Of a DNA stretch of 20,358 bases, positions 13,179 to 20,358 are shown one piece after another. The stretch lies in the NCBI GenBank assembly GCA_029267975.1, contig JAJUHH010000009.1, positions 1 through 20,358 of the forward strand, written 5' to 3'. Each line of letters starts with the position of its first letter. Positions within the stretch are counted from its first letter, which is position 1. The stretch is from Clostridiales bacterium. GTDB taxonomy: Bacteria; Bacillota; Clostridia; Lachnospirales; Lachnospiraceae. Made by a program: the position numbers and the translations under genes. The notes beneath the pieces were generated by a model. It worked only from the letters and a program-made list of their open reading frames with translations, searched no databases and had not been told where the DNA came from.

Positions 13179-14708
13179 ATGAGCAGGAAAAATATGATCT
13201 TTTCCGCAATATTATTATCGGTTTTCTTCCTGTTTGCCGGGGTACCCAAGGTTGCATCGGCTGAAGAAAACGCTAATACGATTGTCAAGGGCGTATTCAT
13301 AGATGAGGTTGATGTCAGTGGCATGACAAAAGAGCAGGCTGAGGAGGCAGTGAAAGTATATGCCGAAGGTCTGCGTGAAAAAGGTGTGGCCATTATGGTT
13401 GGTGAAGAGGTTGTCTATACCACCATGGGTGATCTGGGGTATATGATGGAGGAGAATGATTATGTCGACCAGGCGCTGGCTCTTGGTAAGGCAGGCAATC
13501 TGATTAAAAGATATAAGGATATCAAGGATATCGAGCAGGGGAATGTTATCTATAGCCTCTCCTTTATTTGTGATAAAACAAAGATCAAGGACATCGTAGC
13601 TGAGGAAGTCAGTGCGTATAATATTGCTCCCAAGAATGCCAAGGTATCAAGAAAGAATGGTGAGTTTGTCTATACAGACCACACTGTCGGCAAAAAGGTT
13701 AATGTTGAGAAGACAGTGGAGGCAATTGCTCAGGCCATTGATCAGTGGAACCGTCAGGATATGGTAGTGGATGCTGTTATTGAGGATGATATGCCCGAAT
13801 ATACCAGAGAAGATGTGGAGCAGGTGAAGGACCTTCTTGGAACCTTCACTACCGAATACACAGATTCTGCGGAAGGCAGAGCTGCAAATCTTGCCAATGG
13901 AGCAAGGCTCATTAATAATGCTTTATTATATCCAGGAGATGTTTTTTCCGCATATAAATATCTGACCCCCTTTACGGAAGCAAACGGTTACTTTGTTGCA
14001 GGTGCCTACCTGCAGGGAAGGGTAATCGACAGCGTCGGAGGCGGTGCCTGCCAGGTAACAACCACCCTGTATAATGCAGTATTATTTGCGGAGCTGGAGG
14101 TAGTGGAGCGCCAGCCTCATTCCATGACAATCAGTTATGTAGACTTATCCAGAGATGCTGCCATTGCAGGAACTTATAAGGATTTTAAGTTCAAAAACAG
14201 TTCAGAGGTTCCGATCCTGATCGAGGGCTACACCAAAGGAAGAAGAATTACCTTTAATATCTGGGGAAAGGAAACCAGGGATACAAAGAAGCGTAAGATT
14301 GAGTTTGTATCTGTAGTGAAATCAAAGACTAATCCCCCGGCAGATGTCATAACCGAGGACCCGAATCAGCCTACCACCTATCATAAGGTTACACAGTCAG
14401 CTCATACCGGATACAAGGCAGAGTTATACAAAGTCATTTATGAAAATGGTAAGGAAGTCAGCCGAACACTGGTTAATAAGAGCTCTTACGCAGCAGCACC
14501 CAGATATGTCACAGTGGGTACCAAGAAGGTGGAAGAGGTTACCGATAAAGATAAGGATAAAGAAGATAAAAAAGACACAAAAAAGAATGATAAGCCTAAG
14601 GACTCCACCGAGACCTCTGATAATAATCTGGCCAATCCGGATGGACAGCTCCAGGCAGATACCTGGAATGACAGCTGGGAAGATGTTTTTGAGGAAATTG
14701 ATGAGTAA
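13179..14708 (+). CDS. Exported VanW family protein with G5-like domain
   Basis: An envelope protein of 509 residues with a signal peptide (about residues 1-27, hydrophobic core ending VASA before EEN). Next comes a peptidoglycan-binding-4/YoaR-like region (about 30-215, opening IVKGVFIDEVDVSGMT). The VanW domain (about 220-370) shows NGARLINNALLYPGDVFS, GGGACQVTTTLYNA, ERQPHSM and the GTYKDFKFKN segment. A G5-like region then ends in a charged, likely disordered Lys/Asp-rich tail. VanW was first seen in vancomycin-resistance clusters, but its activity is not established; binding or remodelling of peptidoglycan is the usual inference. Start: ATG 13179, 6 nt after GAGG (13169-13172); an ATG at 13173 is too close to it. 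Its own promoter lies upstream. The AIR-synthase-like gene follows after 38 bp with no terminator. Confidence 0.9.
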   Translation: MSRKNMIFSAILLSVFFLFAGVPKVASAEENANTIVKGVFIDEVDVSGMTKEQAEEAVKVYAEGLREKGVAIMVGEEVVYTTMGDLGYMMEENDYVDQALALGKAGNLIKRYKDIKDIEQGNVIYSLSFICDKTKIKDIVAEEVSAYNIAPKNAKVSRKNGEFVYTDHTVGKKVNVEKTVEAIAQAIDQWNRQDMVVDAVIEDDMPEYTREDVEQVKDLLGTFTTEYTDSAEGRAANLANGARLINNALLYPGDVFSAYKYLTPFTEANGYFVAGAYLQGRVIDSVGGGACQVTTTLYNAVLFAELEVVERQPHSMTISYVDLSRDAAIAGTYKDFKFKNSSEVPILIEGYTKGRRITFNIWGKETRDTKKRKIEFVSVVKSKTNPPADVITEDPNQPTTYHKVTQSAHTGYKAELYKVIYENGKEVSRTLVNKSSYAAAPRYVTVGTKKVEEVTDKDKDKEDKKDTKKNDKPKDSTETSDNNLANPDGQLQADTWNDSWEDVFEEIDE

Positions 14709-14746
14709 TAAAACGACTAAGAAGCATATGCATTTGGAGTGATAAG

Positions 14747-15730
14747 ATGAACCTGGGGAAGATACCTGAAACAGTCTTGAAACGGTCTGTATTAAAGCAA
14801 ATAGCGCATAGAAGAGAAGAAGTACTGGTGGGACCTGCCATTGGAGAGGATTGCAGTGTGTTTGCTGTGGCTGAGGATGAGGTTATTGTTATCTCAACAG
14901 ACCCGATTACAGGTACAGCGCAAGACATTGGGACCCTGGCGGTTCATATCACAGCCAACGATATTGCCTCCAATGGCGCAGAAGTAATCGGCATCATGCT
15001 GACGATTCTCCTTCCGGAGAATACCCCGGAGGAAGTGCTTCGCACTGCCATGCAGGATATGGAGGCAGTATGTAAAAAGCTGAACATTGAAATTCTGGGT
15101 GGCCATACGGAAGTAACCAAAGCAGTGCTCCAGCCCATTATTACAGTTACCGGTGTTGGTAAGATGAAACGTTCCCAGATGATTAAAACAGCTGGGGCGA
15201 GACCGGGACAGGAAATTGTCATGACAAAATGGGCTGGTCTGGAAGGTACGGCCATTATAGCAGCTGCCAAAGAAGCTGACCTCAGGCAAAAATGCAACCA
15301 AAGTCTCATTGACAATGCGAAGAAAATGATAGAGCATATCTCTGTAGTGCCTGAAGCGATGGTTGCACGAGCCTGTAGCGTGACATCGATGCACGATGTC
15401 ACGGAAGGCGGGATCTTTGGGGCTCTATGGGAGATTGGTGCTGCTTCCAAGGTTGGACTGGAAGTGGATTTAAAGAAGATACTCTTAAAACAGGAAACTG
15501 TTGAAATCTGTGAATTCTATGACCTTAATCCATATATGCTGATCTCCAGCGGATGTATGCTGATGATAACAGATCAGGCAAATTATCTGGTGGAGAAATT
15601 GAAATCAGAAGGAATCCCCGCAGCAGTGATTGGACGGATCACAGCAGGGAATGACCGGATTATCATAAACGAAGACGAAAGACGTTTTCTGGAGCCGCCA
15701 AAAAGCGATGAGCTGTATAAGGTAATGTAA
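14747..15730 (+). CDS. AIR synthase-related protein (HypE/PurM-like fold)
   Basis: A 327-residue ATP-binding protein of the PurM/HypE/ThiL superfamily. Visible features are a GPAIGEDCSVF segment near residue 29, HITANDIASNGAEVIG for nucleotide and metal binding, LGGHTEVT, and MHDVTEGGIFGALWEI in the C-terminal domain. It is usually annotated as AIR synthase or as a HypE-like hydrogenase maturation factor, but the HypE C-terminal cysteine tail that carries the thiocarbamate is absent (it ends DELYKVM) and no hyp or purine genes are near. It is therefore unlikely to be true HypE or PurM; the substrate is unknown. ATG start with GGAG 7 nt upstream, 38 bp after the vanW-like gene, so probably co-transcribed with it. 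Confidence 0.85.
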   Translation: MNLGKIPETVLKRSVLKQIAHRREEVLVGPAIGEDCSVFAVAEDEVIVISTDPITGTAQDIGTLAVHITANDIASNGAEVIGIMLTILLPENTPEEVLRTAMQDMEAVCKKLNIEILGGHTEVTKAVLQPIITVTGVGKMKRSQMIKTAGARPGQEIVMTKWAGLEGTAIIAAAKEADLRQKCNQSLIDNAKKMIEHISVVPEAMVARACSVTSMHDVTEGGIFGALWEIGAASKVGLEVDLKKILLKQETVEICEFYDLNPYMLISSGCMLMITDQANYLVEKLKSEGIPAAVIGRITAGNDRIIINEDERRFLEPPKSDELYKVM

Positions 15731-15823
15731 GGGTTTGGATAGCCTGGAATACATTCCTCTAAGCAGCTGGGTAACATAAAATTTTTCATAACTAACGATG
15801 CATACGGAGAATTGGAGATAAGT

Positions 15824-16306
15824 ATGAGAGAGAAGATTTTATCGGCGATTGATAAAAACAGCAGGATTTCAGTAGAGGATCTGGCGATTATGTTAGGCGC
15901 CTCCCAGGAAGAAGTTGCGGCAGCGATTAAGGAGATGGAGGAAGAAGCCATCATATGTGGTTATACAACTTTGATCAATTGGGATAAGGTACAGAGTGAG
16001 AGAGTAACCGCCTTGATTGAGGTGAAGGTTACACCCCAGCGTGGTCTGGGCTTTGATAAGATAGCAGAACGGATTTATCAGTTTGACGAGGTACAATCAG
16101 TATATTTGATGTCCGGTGGTTTTGATTTAACTGTAATCCTTGAGGGAAGAACCATGCGTGAAGTCGCCAATTTTGTATCAGATAAGCTTGCACCTATGGA
16201 AGCTGTCTTAAGTACTGCGACTCATTTTGTATTAAAGAAATACAAAGAGCACGGCCTGCCCCTTGTTCAACCACACAATGACGAAAGGATGCTGATTACA
16301 CCTTGA
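15824..16306 (+). CDS. Lrp/AsnC family transcriptional regulator
   Basis: A 160-residue regulator with an N-terminal winged helix-turn-helix (about residues 1-60: ILSAIDKNSRISVEDLAIML...) and a C-terminal RAM/AsnC ligand domain (about 65-145: ALIEVKVTPQRGLGF...VYLMSGGFDLTVILEG). Such proteins bind DNA as oligomers and respond to amino acids. Start: ATG 15824 after GGAG (15814-15817); a TTG at 15812 is less likely. Its stop overlaps the aminotransferase start as TTGA, implying translational coupling. The pair matches B. subtilis alaR-alaT (regulator and alanine transaminase), so control of its partner by alanine is a reasonable inference. The gap 15731-15823 contains GGAAT/ATTCC (15746-15757), a possible operator. 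Confidence 0.9.
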   Translation: MREKILSAIDKNSRISVEDLAIMLGASQEEVAAAIKEMEEEAIICGYTTLINWDKVQSERVTALIEVKVTPQRGLGFDKIAERIYQFDEVQSVYLMSGGFDLTVILEGRTMREVANFVSDKLAPMEAVLSTATHFVLKKYKEHGLPLVQPHNDERMLITP

Positions 16307-17487
16307 GAAACCCGTTATCTAACACTGTAATGAAAATACAGCCTTCCGGTATCAGAAAATTCTTTGATATTGTAAGCGAGATGAAGGATGCCATCTCTTT
16401 GGGTGTGGGAGAACCGGATTTTGATACACCCTGGCATATTCGCGAGGAGGGTATTTATTCCCTGGAGAAGGGAAGAACCTTTTATACCTCCAACGCAGGT
16501 TTAAAGGAATTAAAAATGGAAATAAGTAACTATTTATCTAGAAGGTTTGGATTGAGTTACGATTATAATAAAGAGGTTATGGTTACTGTGGGCGGAAGCG
16601 AGGCAATTGACATTGCCCTTCGGGCTATGATAGAGCCCGGGGATGAAGTACTTATTCCGCAGCCCTGCTATGTATCCTACCATCCCTGTACCATTCTTGC
16701 CGGTGGTGTACCGGTGGTAATTGAGTTAAAAGGGGAAAATGATTTTAAGCTGACCAGGGAACAGCTTCTGGAGTCGATTACAGAGAAAACGAAGATTCTG
16801 ATTCTTGCTTATCCCAATAATCCTACCGGTGCTGTGATGACCCGGGAGGATCTGAGCAAAATTGTGGATGTTATCATTGAGAAGGACCTGGTTGTAATCT
16901 CTGACGAGATATATTCTGAGCTTACTTATGGCAATACCCATGTGTCTATCGCATCCTTCCCAGGAATGAGAGAGCGGACCATTGTAATCAACGGTTTTTC
17001 CAAATCCTATGCAATGACTGGATGGAGACTTGGCTATGCAGCCGGTCCTGCTAATATCCTGGAGCAGATGATCAAGATACATCAGTTTGCAATTATGTGT
17101 GCACCCACCACCAGCCAGTATGCCGGTATTGAGGCTCTAAGACACGGTGATCCCGATGTTGAGAGGATGAGGGACGCGTATGACCAGAGACGTCGCTTTT
17201 TGGTTCATTCCCTTCGTAATATGGGGCTTACCTGCTTTGAACCCTTTGGAGCTTTCTATGTCTTCCCCTGCATTAAGGATCTTGGCATGTCTTCGGAGGA
17301 GTTTGCAACGAAGCTCTTGCAGGAAGAAAAGGTTGCTGTGGTACCCGGAACTGCCTTTGGTGATTGCGGGGAGGGCTATCTTAGAATTTCCTATGCATAT
17401 TCGATTGAGAACCTGAAAATAGCTTTAGAAAGAATGGAGAAGTTCGTCGAAAATTTACGAAAAAAAGGTGTAAATGATAGGAAATAG
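16303..17487 (+). CDS. Class I/II PLP-dependent aminotransferase (AlaT-like)
   Basis: A 394-residue fold-type I aminotransferase. It shows the N-terminal IQPSGIRKFFDIV and LGVGEPDFDTP, the YPNNPTGAVM loop, SDEIYSELTYG, and the PLP-binding lysine K234 in GFSKSYAMTGWRLGY. It transfers amino groups between an amino acid and a 2-oxo acid; the substrate cannot be read from sequence, though coupling to an Lrp/AsnC gene suggests alanine as for B. subtilis AlaT. Start is TTG 16303, which overlaps the regulator's TGA; the resulting MRNPLS N-terminus matches the usual family start. A ribosome site AAAGGA lies about 13 nt upstream. A candidate sigma-D promoter for the next gene begins within its last codons. 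Confidence 0.92.
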   Translation: MRNPLSNTVMKIQPSGIRKFFDIVSEMKDAISLGVGEPDFDTPWHIREEGIYSLEKGRTFYTSNAGLKELKMEISNYLSRRFGLSYDYNKEVMVTVGGSEAIDIALRAMIEPGDEVLIPQPCYVSYHPCTILAGGVPVVIELKGENDFKLTREQLLESITEKTKILILAYPNNPTGAVMTREDLSKIVDVIIEKDLVVISDEIYSELTYGNTHVSIASFPGMRERTIVINGFSKSYAMTGWRLGYAAGPANILEQMIKIHQFAIMCAPTTSQYAGIEALRHGDPDVERMRDAYDQRRRFLVHSLRNMGLTCFEPFGAFYVFPCIKDLGMSSEEFATKLLQEEKVAVVPGTAFGDCGEGYLRISYAYSIENLKIALERMEKFVENLRKKGVNDRK

Positions 17488-17496
17488 TTGCGATAA
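17471..17496 (+). promoter_or_regulatory. Candidate sigma-D (sigma-28, motility) promoter for cheX
   Basis: TAAA (17471-17474), a 14-bp spacer and TGCGATAA (17489-17496) resemble the motility-sigma consensus TAAA-N14-16-GCCGATAA with six of eight -10 bases matching. Transcription would start near 17503, about 45 nt before the cheX ATG. An alternative sigma-A reading (TTGCGA, 16 bp, GATAAA) is weaker. Confidence 0.5.
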
Positions 17497-17547
17497 CTCT
17501 CTTTTTTATGATAAAATGCGATTAAAATATCCATAGGAGGTGAAGGG

Positions 17548-18018
17548 ATGGCCAATGTGAATGCAGATCATATTAACCCGTTTTTGTTGGCATCGACTAA
17601 AATACTAAAAGAAATGTGCTTTGTTGATGCAAAGATTGGAAAGCCGTATATAAAAAATCCCGTATTTTTTGATAATACATTAATCATCATTATCGGTTTT
17701 ACAGGCGAGATGAAAGGACAGACAATGATCGCTTTTGAGGATCAGGTTGCTTGCGATATCGCTTCTAAGATGTGTATGATGCCAATAAGTGTGATGGATG
17801 ATCTTGCAAAAAGTGCAATTTGTGAACTTGGCAACATGATCATGGGTAATACAGCGACAATATTCTCTACAAAGGGAATTGCAATAGATATTACCCCGCC
17901 CACCGTGGGAAATGGAACCATAACGTTTAGTGCAACCTTTGCACATAATATCTGTGTACCACTGGAATATGATAACGGCAAGAAAATCGAAATACATATA
18001 GCGATTAAAGGTGATTAA
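17548..18018 (+). CDS. cheX: CheX-type chemotaxis phosphatase
   Basis: A 156-residue protein of the CheC/CheX/FliY group; CheX dimers remove phosphate from CheY~P. A single active-site motif ExxN (E93, N96 in AICELGNMIMGN) is present, as in CheX, where CheC has two such motifs. No chemotaxis or flagellar genes surround it, so this is an orphan cheX and may serve another response-regulator receiver domain. ATG 17548 follows AGGAGGTG (about 17536-17543). Possibly under the motility sigma factor. Its stop codon lies in the loop of a terminator hairpin (18007-18031). Confidence 0.88.
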   Translation: MANVNADHINPFLLASTKILKEMCFVDAKIGKPYIKNPVFFDNTLIIIIGFTGEMKGQTMIAFEDQVACDIASKMCMMPISVMDDLAKSAICELGNMIMGNTATIFSTKGIAIDITPPTVGNGTITFSATFAHNICVPLEYDNGKKIEIHIAIKGD

Positions 18019-18031
18019 GGTCACCTTTTTT
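18007..18031 (+). terminator. Terminator overlapping the cheX stop codon
   Basis: AAAGGTGA (18007-18014) pairs with TCACCTTT (18021-18028) around a six-base loop that contains the TAA stop (18016-18018); T run at 18026-18031. Confidence 0.85.
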
Positions 18032-18037
18032 CTTACT

Positions 18038-18114
18038 GTGTGTCCGGCAAAGCTGGACCACACTTGTCTGTAAGATTAGGATGTATGGATATCTATCCAC
18101 ACATCTTAATTTTC
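18038..18114. terminator. Two further hairpins between cheX and trmL
   Basis: First, GTGTG+TCCGGC pairs with GCTGGA+CACAC (about 18037-18062, one bulge, loop AAA). Second, a 17-bp arm pair (18075-18091 with 18094-18110, one mismatch, one wobble) ends in TTTTC and could stop transcription in either direction. A TACAAT at 18129-18134 may be part of the trmL promoter, but its -35 is poor. Confidence 0.55.
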
Positions 18115-18164
18115 TTAGAAAACAAACATACAATTAATAATGTGATAAACGTTGGAGATGTGCT

Positions 18165-18668
18165 ATGAATATTGTTTTGCTAGAACCTGAAATACCGGCC
18201 AATACCGGTAATATTGGAAGAACCTGTGTGGCCACGGGAACAAGGCTTCATTTGATCAAGCCTCTTGGCTTTCGGCTGGATGAGAAGGAGATCAGAAGAG
18301 CCGGACTGGATTATTGGAAAGACCTTGATTTAACTATATATGAGAATTATGAGGATTTCCTGGCGAAAAATCCAGGGGCAAAGGTCTATATGGCCACCAC
18401 CAAATCACAGCAGACTTATACCCATGTGTCATATGAAGCTGATTGCTATATTATGTTCGGAAAGGAGAGCGCCGGTATACCGGAGGAGCTTCTATTACAG
18501 AACAAGGAGAATACCATGCGAATTCCTATGATTGGTGATATCCGCTCCTTAAATCTTGCGAATTCAGTCGCTATTGTTCTATATGAAGCACTCCGGCAGA
18601 ATAATTTTGAAGGGATGCGTCTGGAAGGGCAGCTGCATCACCATAGATGGGAAGACTGCCAACGCTGA
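18165..18668 (+). CDS. trmL: tRNA (cytidine(34)-2'-O)-methyltransferase
   Basis: SPOUT-class methyltransferase that uses S-adenosylmethionine to 2'-O-methylate the wobble base of tRNA-Leu isoacceptors. The short SpoU type (167 residues, no N-terminal RNA domain) shows LLEPEIPANTGNIGRTCVATG at the start, MFGKESAGIPEELL in the middle, and the knot motif IRSLNLANSVAIVLYEALRQ near the end. ATG 18165 follows GGAG by about 8 nt. The last 31 bp overlap the 3' end of the convergent nucleotidase gene. Also known as YibK or CspR. Confidence 0.93.
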   Translation: MNIVLLEPEIPANTGNIGRTCVATGTRLHLIKPLGFRLDEKEIRRAGLDYWKDLDLTIYENYEDFLAKNPGAKVYMATTKSQQTYTHVSYEADCYIMFGKESAGIPEELLLQNKENTMRIPMIGDIRSLNLANSVAIVLYEALRQNNFEGMRLEGQLHHHRWEDCQR

Positions 18669-20023
18669 TGAAAGGCTCCTTCTACAAAATCTTCCTTGGC
18701 CAGGTAGTCTCTCAGGGTGTCTCGGATATAATCCTTGCTGTAAGTGACGTTTTTATCACTGCGAAGGCTGGGATAGGCTGTGCCTCGCTGAAGATAATCA
18801 GAGGAAGCCACAGTGTACCAGCGGTCAGGATTTAGCTTTTCACCGTTGATATACACTTTGCTTATTTTGCGGCCCTCCATGACGATTGCAGCATTGGATA
18901 CATGCAAGCGCCCCACATATTTGCCGCGAAAGCCGGGACCCTTGCCGTCTGCATAGCAGATATCCGGATCCAGGGAGCTTTCTAAAGCCTCCAGGATGGC
19001 ACTGCCCTGAAGCTCATAGCGGGTAGGGTTAAGTGGTGAGGGAGCAATTTCTATCAGCTTCTTCCAGGTAATGGGACCCTTACGGACTCCGCCATTTAAG
19101 ATACCGCTATTGATTAAGCCAAGCTCACAGCCAAGTACATCCCGGAGAGCATCCGCAAGAAAATTGGTCATGGGATTCTCCTCAACCACATCATGCCACA
19201 GGTCTTTGCTTAGCTCATAGAGAGGCTCGCTCAAGACTTCGATGGCCTTTTCTTTGTTTTCCTTTAGTATCTGCAGCGTACCTTCATCAGGCACACATTG
19301 GCTGATATCAATAGTTTCGCCTGATATTATGGTAACCTTTTGATCTTCTACCTCCAGAGATAAGTAACCCAGATGCTGACCATAGCAGCCTGCGGTAAAG
19401 ATAAGGGTATTATTCACGGTGATGGGCTCCTGCATGAGGATATGGGCATGGCCTCCGATGATGATATCAATATCATCTAGCTGTTCGGCGATTTTTTGAT
19501 CCTTTTCCATGCCAAGATGGGAGAGTAGAATACTAATATCATACTGACCACGGTTGCTATTAAGCTCCTGGGCTATGGCAGTCATATAGTCTGTTATGGT
19601 AAAGCCGCTAAGCTTATTAAAAGGACCCAGGTCAGGAGAAGCACCGATAATTAAGATACGCAGACCCTGTTTGTTTATAATAACACTCTTCTTAACCTCT
19701 TCTAAGGCTTGTTGGTCAAGACCGTATAAGTTACTGCTGATCATAGGGAGCTTTGTGGCAGAAGCCATATATCTGGTTATATCAACCCCGCAAAAAAGCT
19801 CGTTATTACCGATGGTATAGGCATCGTAACCTGCATATTCTAAGAGCTCCAAGGCGGCTTTTCCTCTGGTTCCGTGTAGTTCTATCCGCTTAAAATCTGC
19901 AAAATCTCCGTCATCAAGAATCAGGGTATTGTCATCCCTACGCTCTTTTATCATGGTAACGATCTTTGCAAAATTCTCAAAATTACTGTGAACATCATTG
20001 GTATGTAAAATGGTTAGTCTCAT
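18638..20023 (-). CDS. Cytoplasmic 5'-nucleotidase/metallophosphatase family protein (YunD-like)
   Basis: A 461-residue two-domain protein of the UshA/5'-nucleotidase superfamily. The N-terminal metallophosphatase has ILHTNDVHS (about 5-13), DDGDF, IGNNE, LLSHLGM and IGGHAH metal-ligand motifs. The C-terminal substrate domain has ENPMTNFLADALR, INSGILNGGVRKGPITW and YTVASSDYL. It starts directly with MRLTILHTND, without signal peptide or anchor, so it should be cytoplasmic, unlike most members; B. subtilis YunD is similar, including GNNE where many relatives have GNHE. The exact nucleotide substrate is unknown. Start 20023 follows GGAG by 5 nt on the minus strand. It lies 19 bp after the histidine kinase gene, probably in one operon. 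Confidence 0.9.
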   Translation of the reverse strand: MRLTILHTNDVHSNFENFAKIVTMIKERRDDNTLILDDGDFADFKRIELHGTRGKAALELLEYAGYDAYTIGNNELFCGVDITRYMASATKLPMISSNLYGLDQQALEEVKKSVIINKQGLRILIIGASPDLGPFNKLSGFTITDYMTAIAQELNSNRGQYDISILLSHLGMEKDQKIAEQLDDIDIIIGGHAHILMQEPITVNNTLIFTAGCYGQHLGYLSLEVEDQKVTIISGETIDISQCVPDEGTLQILKENKEKAIEVLSEPLYELSKDLWHDVVEENPMTNFLADALRDVLGCELGLINSGILNGGVRKGPITWKKLIEIAPSPLNPTRYELQGSAILEALESSLDPDICYADGKGPGFRGKYVGRLHVSNAAIVMEGRKISKVYINGEKLNPDRWYTVASSDYLQRGTAYPSLRSDKNVTYSKDYIRDTLRDYLAKEDFVEGAFHQRWQSSHLW

Positions 20024-20042
20024 AGTGTCTCCATTTCTGCGT

Positions 20043-20358
20043 TTATTCCGCTGCTCTCGTAAGTGAGAAGATAAATTCCGTTCCCACTCCTTCGGTGCTG
20101 ATTACATTGATATTCTCATTGTGGGCCTGAATGATCTCCTTGGTGATGGATAAGCCAAGCCCTGTGCCCTTCTTATCCTTGCCTCGGGAGACATCTGTCT
20201 TATAGAAGCGCTCCCAGATCTTCTTGATGGAATCCTTGGGGATTCCAATCCCGTAATCTTTGACGGACACAAATACCTTCTCTCCCTTTTCTTCTGTACT
20301 GACCTTGATCTTGGAATTGGAATGGCTGAACTTAATGGCATTATCAATAAGGTTATAA
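20043..20358 (-). CDS. Sensor histidine kinase, C-terminal ATPase part (cut by window edge)
   Basis: The reading frame enters from the right edge and ends at 20043; about 104 residues are visible. They form most of a HATPase_c domain: N-box YNLIDNAIKFS at the edge, G1 box DYGIGIP, the F-box-like IWERFYKTD, and G2 box GTGLGLS, ending EFIFSLTRAAE. Sensor and dimerisation parts lie outside the window, so the signal is unknown. It directly precedes the nucleotidase on the same strand. An apparent internal start near 20270 is only a truncation artefact. Confidence 0.92.
   Translation of the reverse strand, partial: YNLIDNAIKFSHSNSKIKVSTEEKGEKVFVSVKDYGIGIPKDSIKKIWERFYKTDVSRGKDKKGTGLGLSITKEIIQAHNENINVISTEGVGTEFIFSLTRAAE

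Noticed and set aside
14944..15450. 168-codon antisense frame in the AIR synthase-like gene
   Set aside because: It is a shadow of a strongly supported gene, with biased composition and no ribosome site.
1..20358. Mobile element, prophage, CRISPR or defence island
   Set aside because: No transposase, integrase, spaced repeat array or defence gene is visible; gene content is conserved chromosomal. The repeats beside the tRNA are short tandem copies, not a duplicated tRNA end.

Overview
The window looks like core chromosome of a spore-forming, moderately AT-rich clostridium, most likely of the Lachnospiraceae type. The reasons are SpoIIE, a Spo0A-type sporulation promoter, strong GGAGG-like ribosome binding sites, and the order tRNA-Met, spoIIE, tilS, hpt, ftsH. 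That order closely resembles the Bacillus subtilis region around spoIIE. There is no sign of phage, transposon, CRISPR array or defence island. The taxon is inferred from gene content only.

Left part (1-6692): the 3' end of an elongator tRNA-Met and its terminator; a spoIIE promoter with the long 21-bp spacer and flanking Spo0A boxes; spoIIE; then a tilS-hpt-ftsH block (tRNA-Ile lysidine formation, purine salvage, membrane protease) with its own promoter at 2631-2659, closed by a 14-bp terminator hairpin.

The most interesting stretch is 6690-6867. Between the ftsH terminator and the separate promoter of the next gene lies what looks like a free-standing short transcription unit. It has a duplicated operator-like module (TTTGTGCACA followed by a Spo0A-box-like TGNCGAA, twice), an extended -10, and about 96 nt that can fold into two hairpins whose loops share CCCATA, ending in an intrinsic terminator. 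I propose it as an undescribed small RNA; nothing here proves transcription.

Middle part (6868-13178): a YczE-like membrane protein, a CmpB-like four-helix membrane protein, a convergent DUF2156/LPG-synthase-C-like acyltransferase, a B12-binding radical SAM protein of the DUF4080 type carrying an in-frame 15-codon tandem duplication, endonuclease III, and a divergent pair made of an unknown TPR-like membrane-anchored protein and a 34-residue single-helix protein.

Right part (13179-20358): an exported VanW/G5 envelope protein co-directional with an AIR-synthase-like (HypE/PurM fold) protein; an Lrp/AsnC regulator translationally coupled through TTGA to a class I aminotransferase, like AlaR-AlaT of B. 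subtilis; an orphan CheX with a candidate sigma-D promoter; a hairpin-rich gap; trmL; and, on the minus strand, a sensor histidine kinase (cut by the window edge) followed by a cytoplasmic YunD-like 5'-nucleotidase family protein. Several gaps carry short tandem repeats with a 12-nt period.
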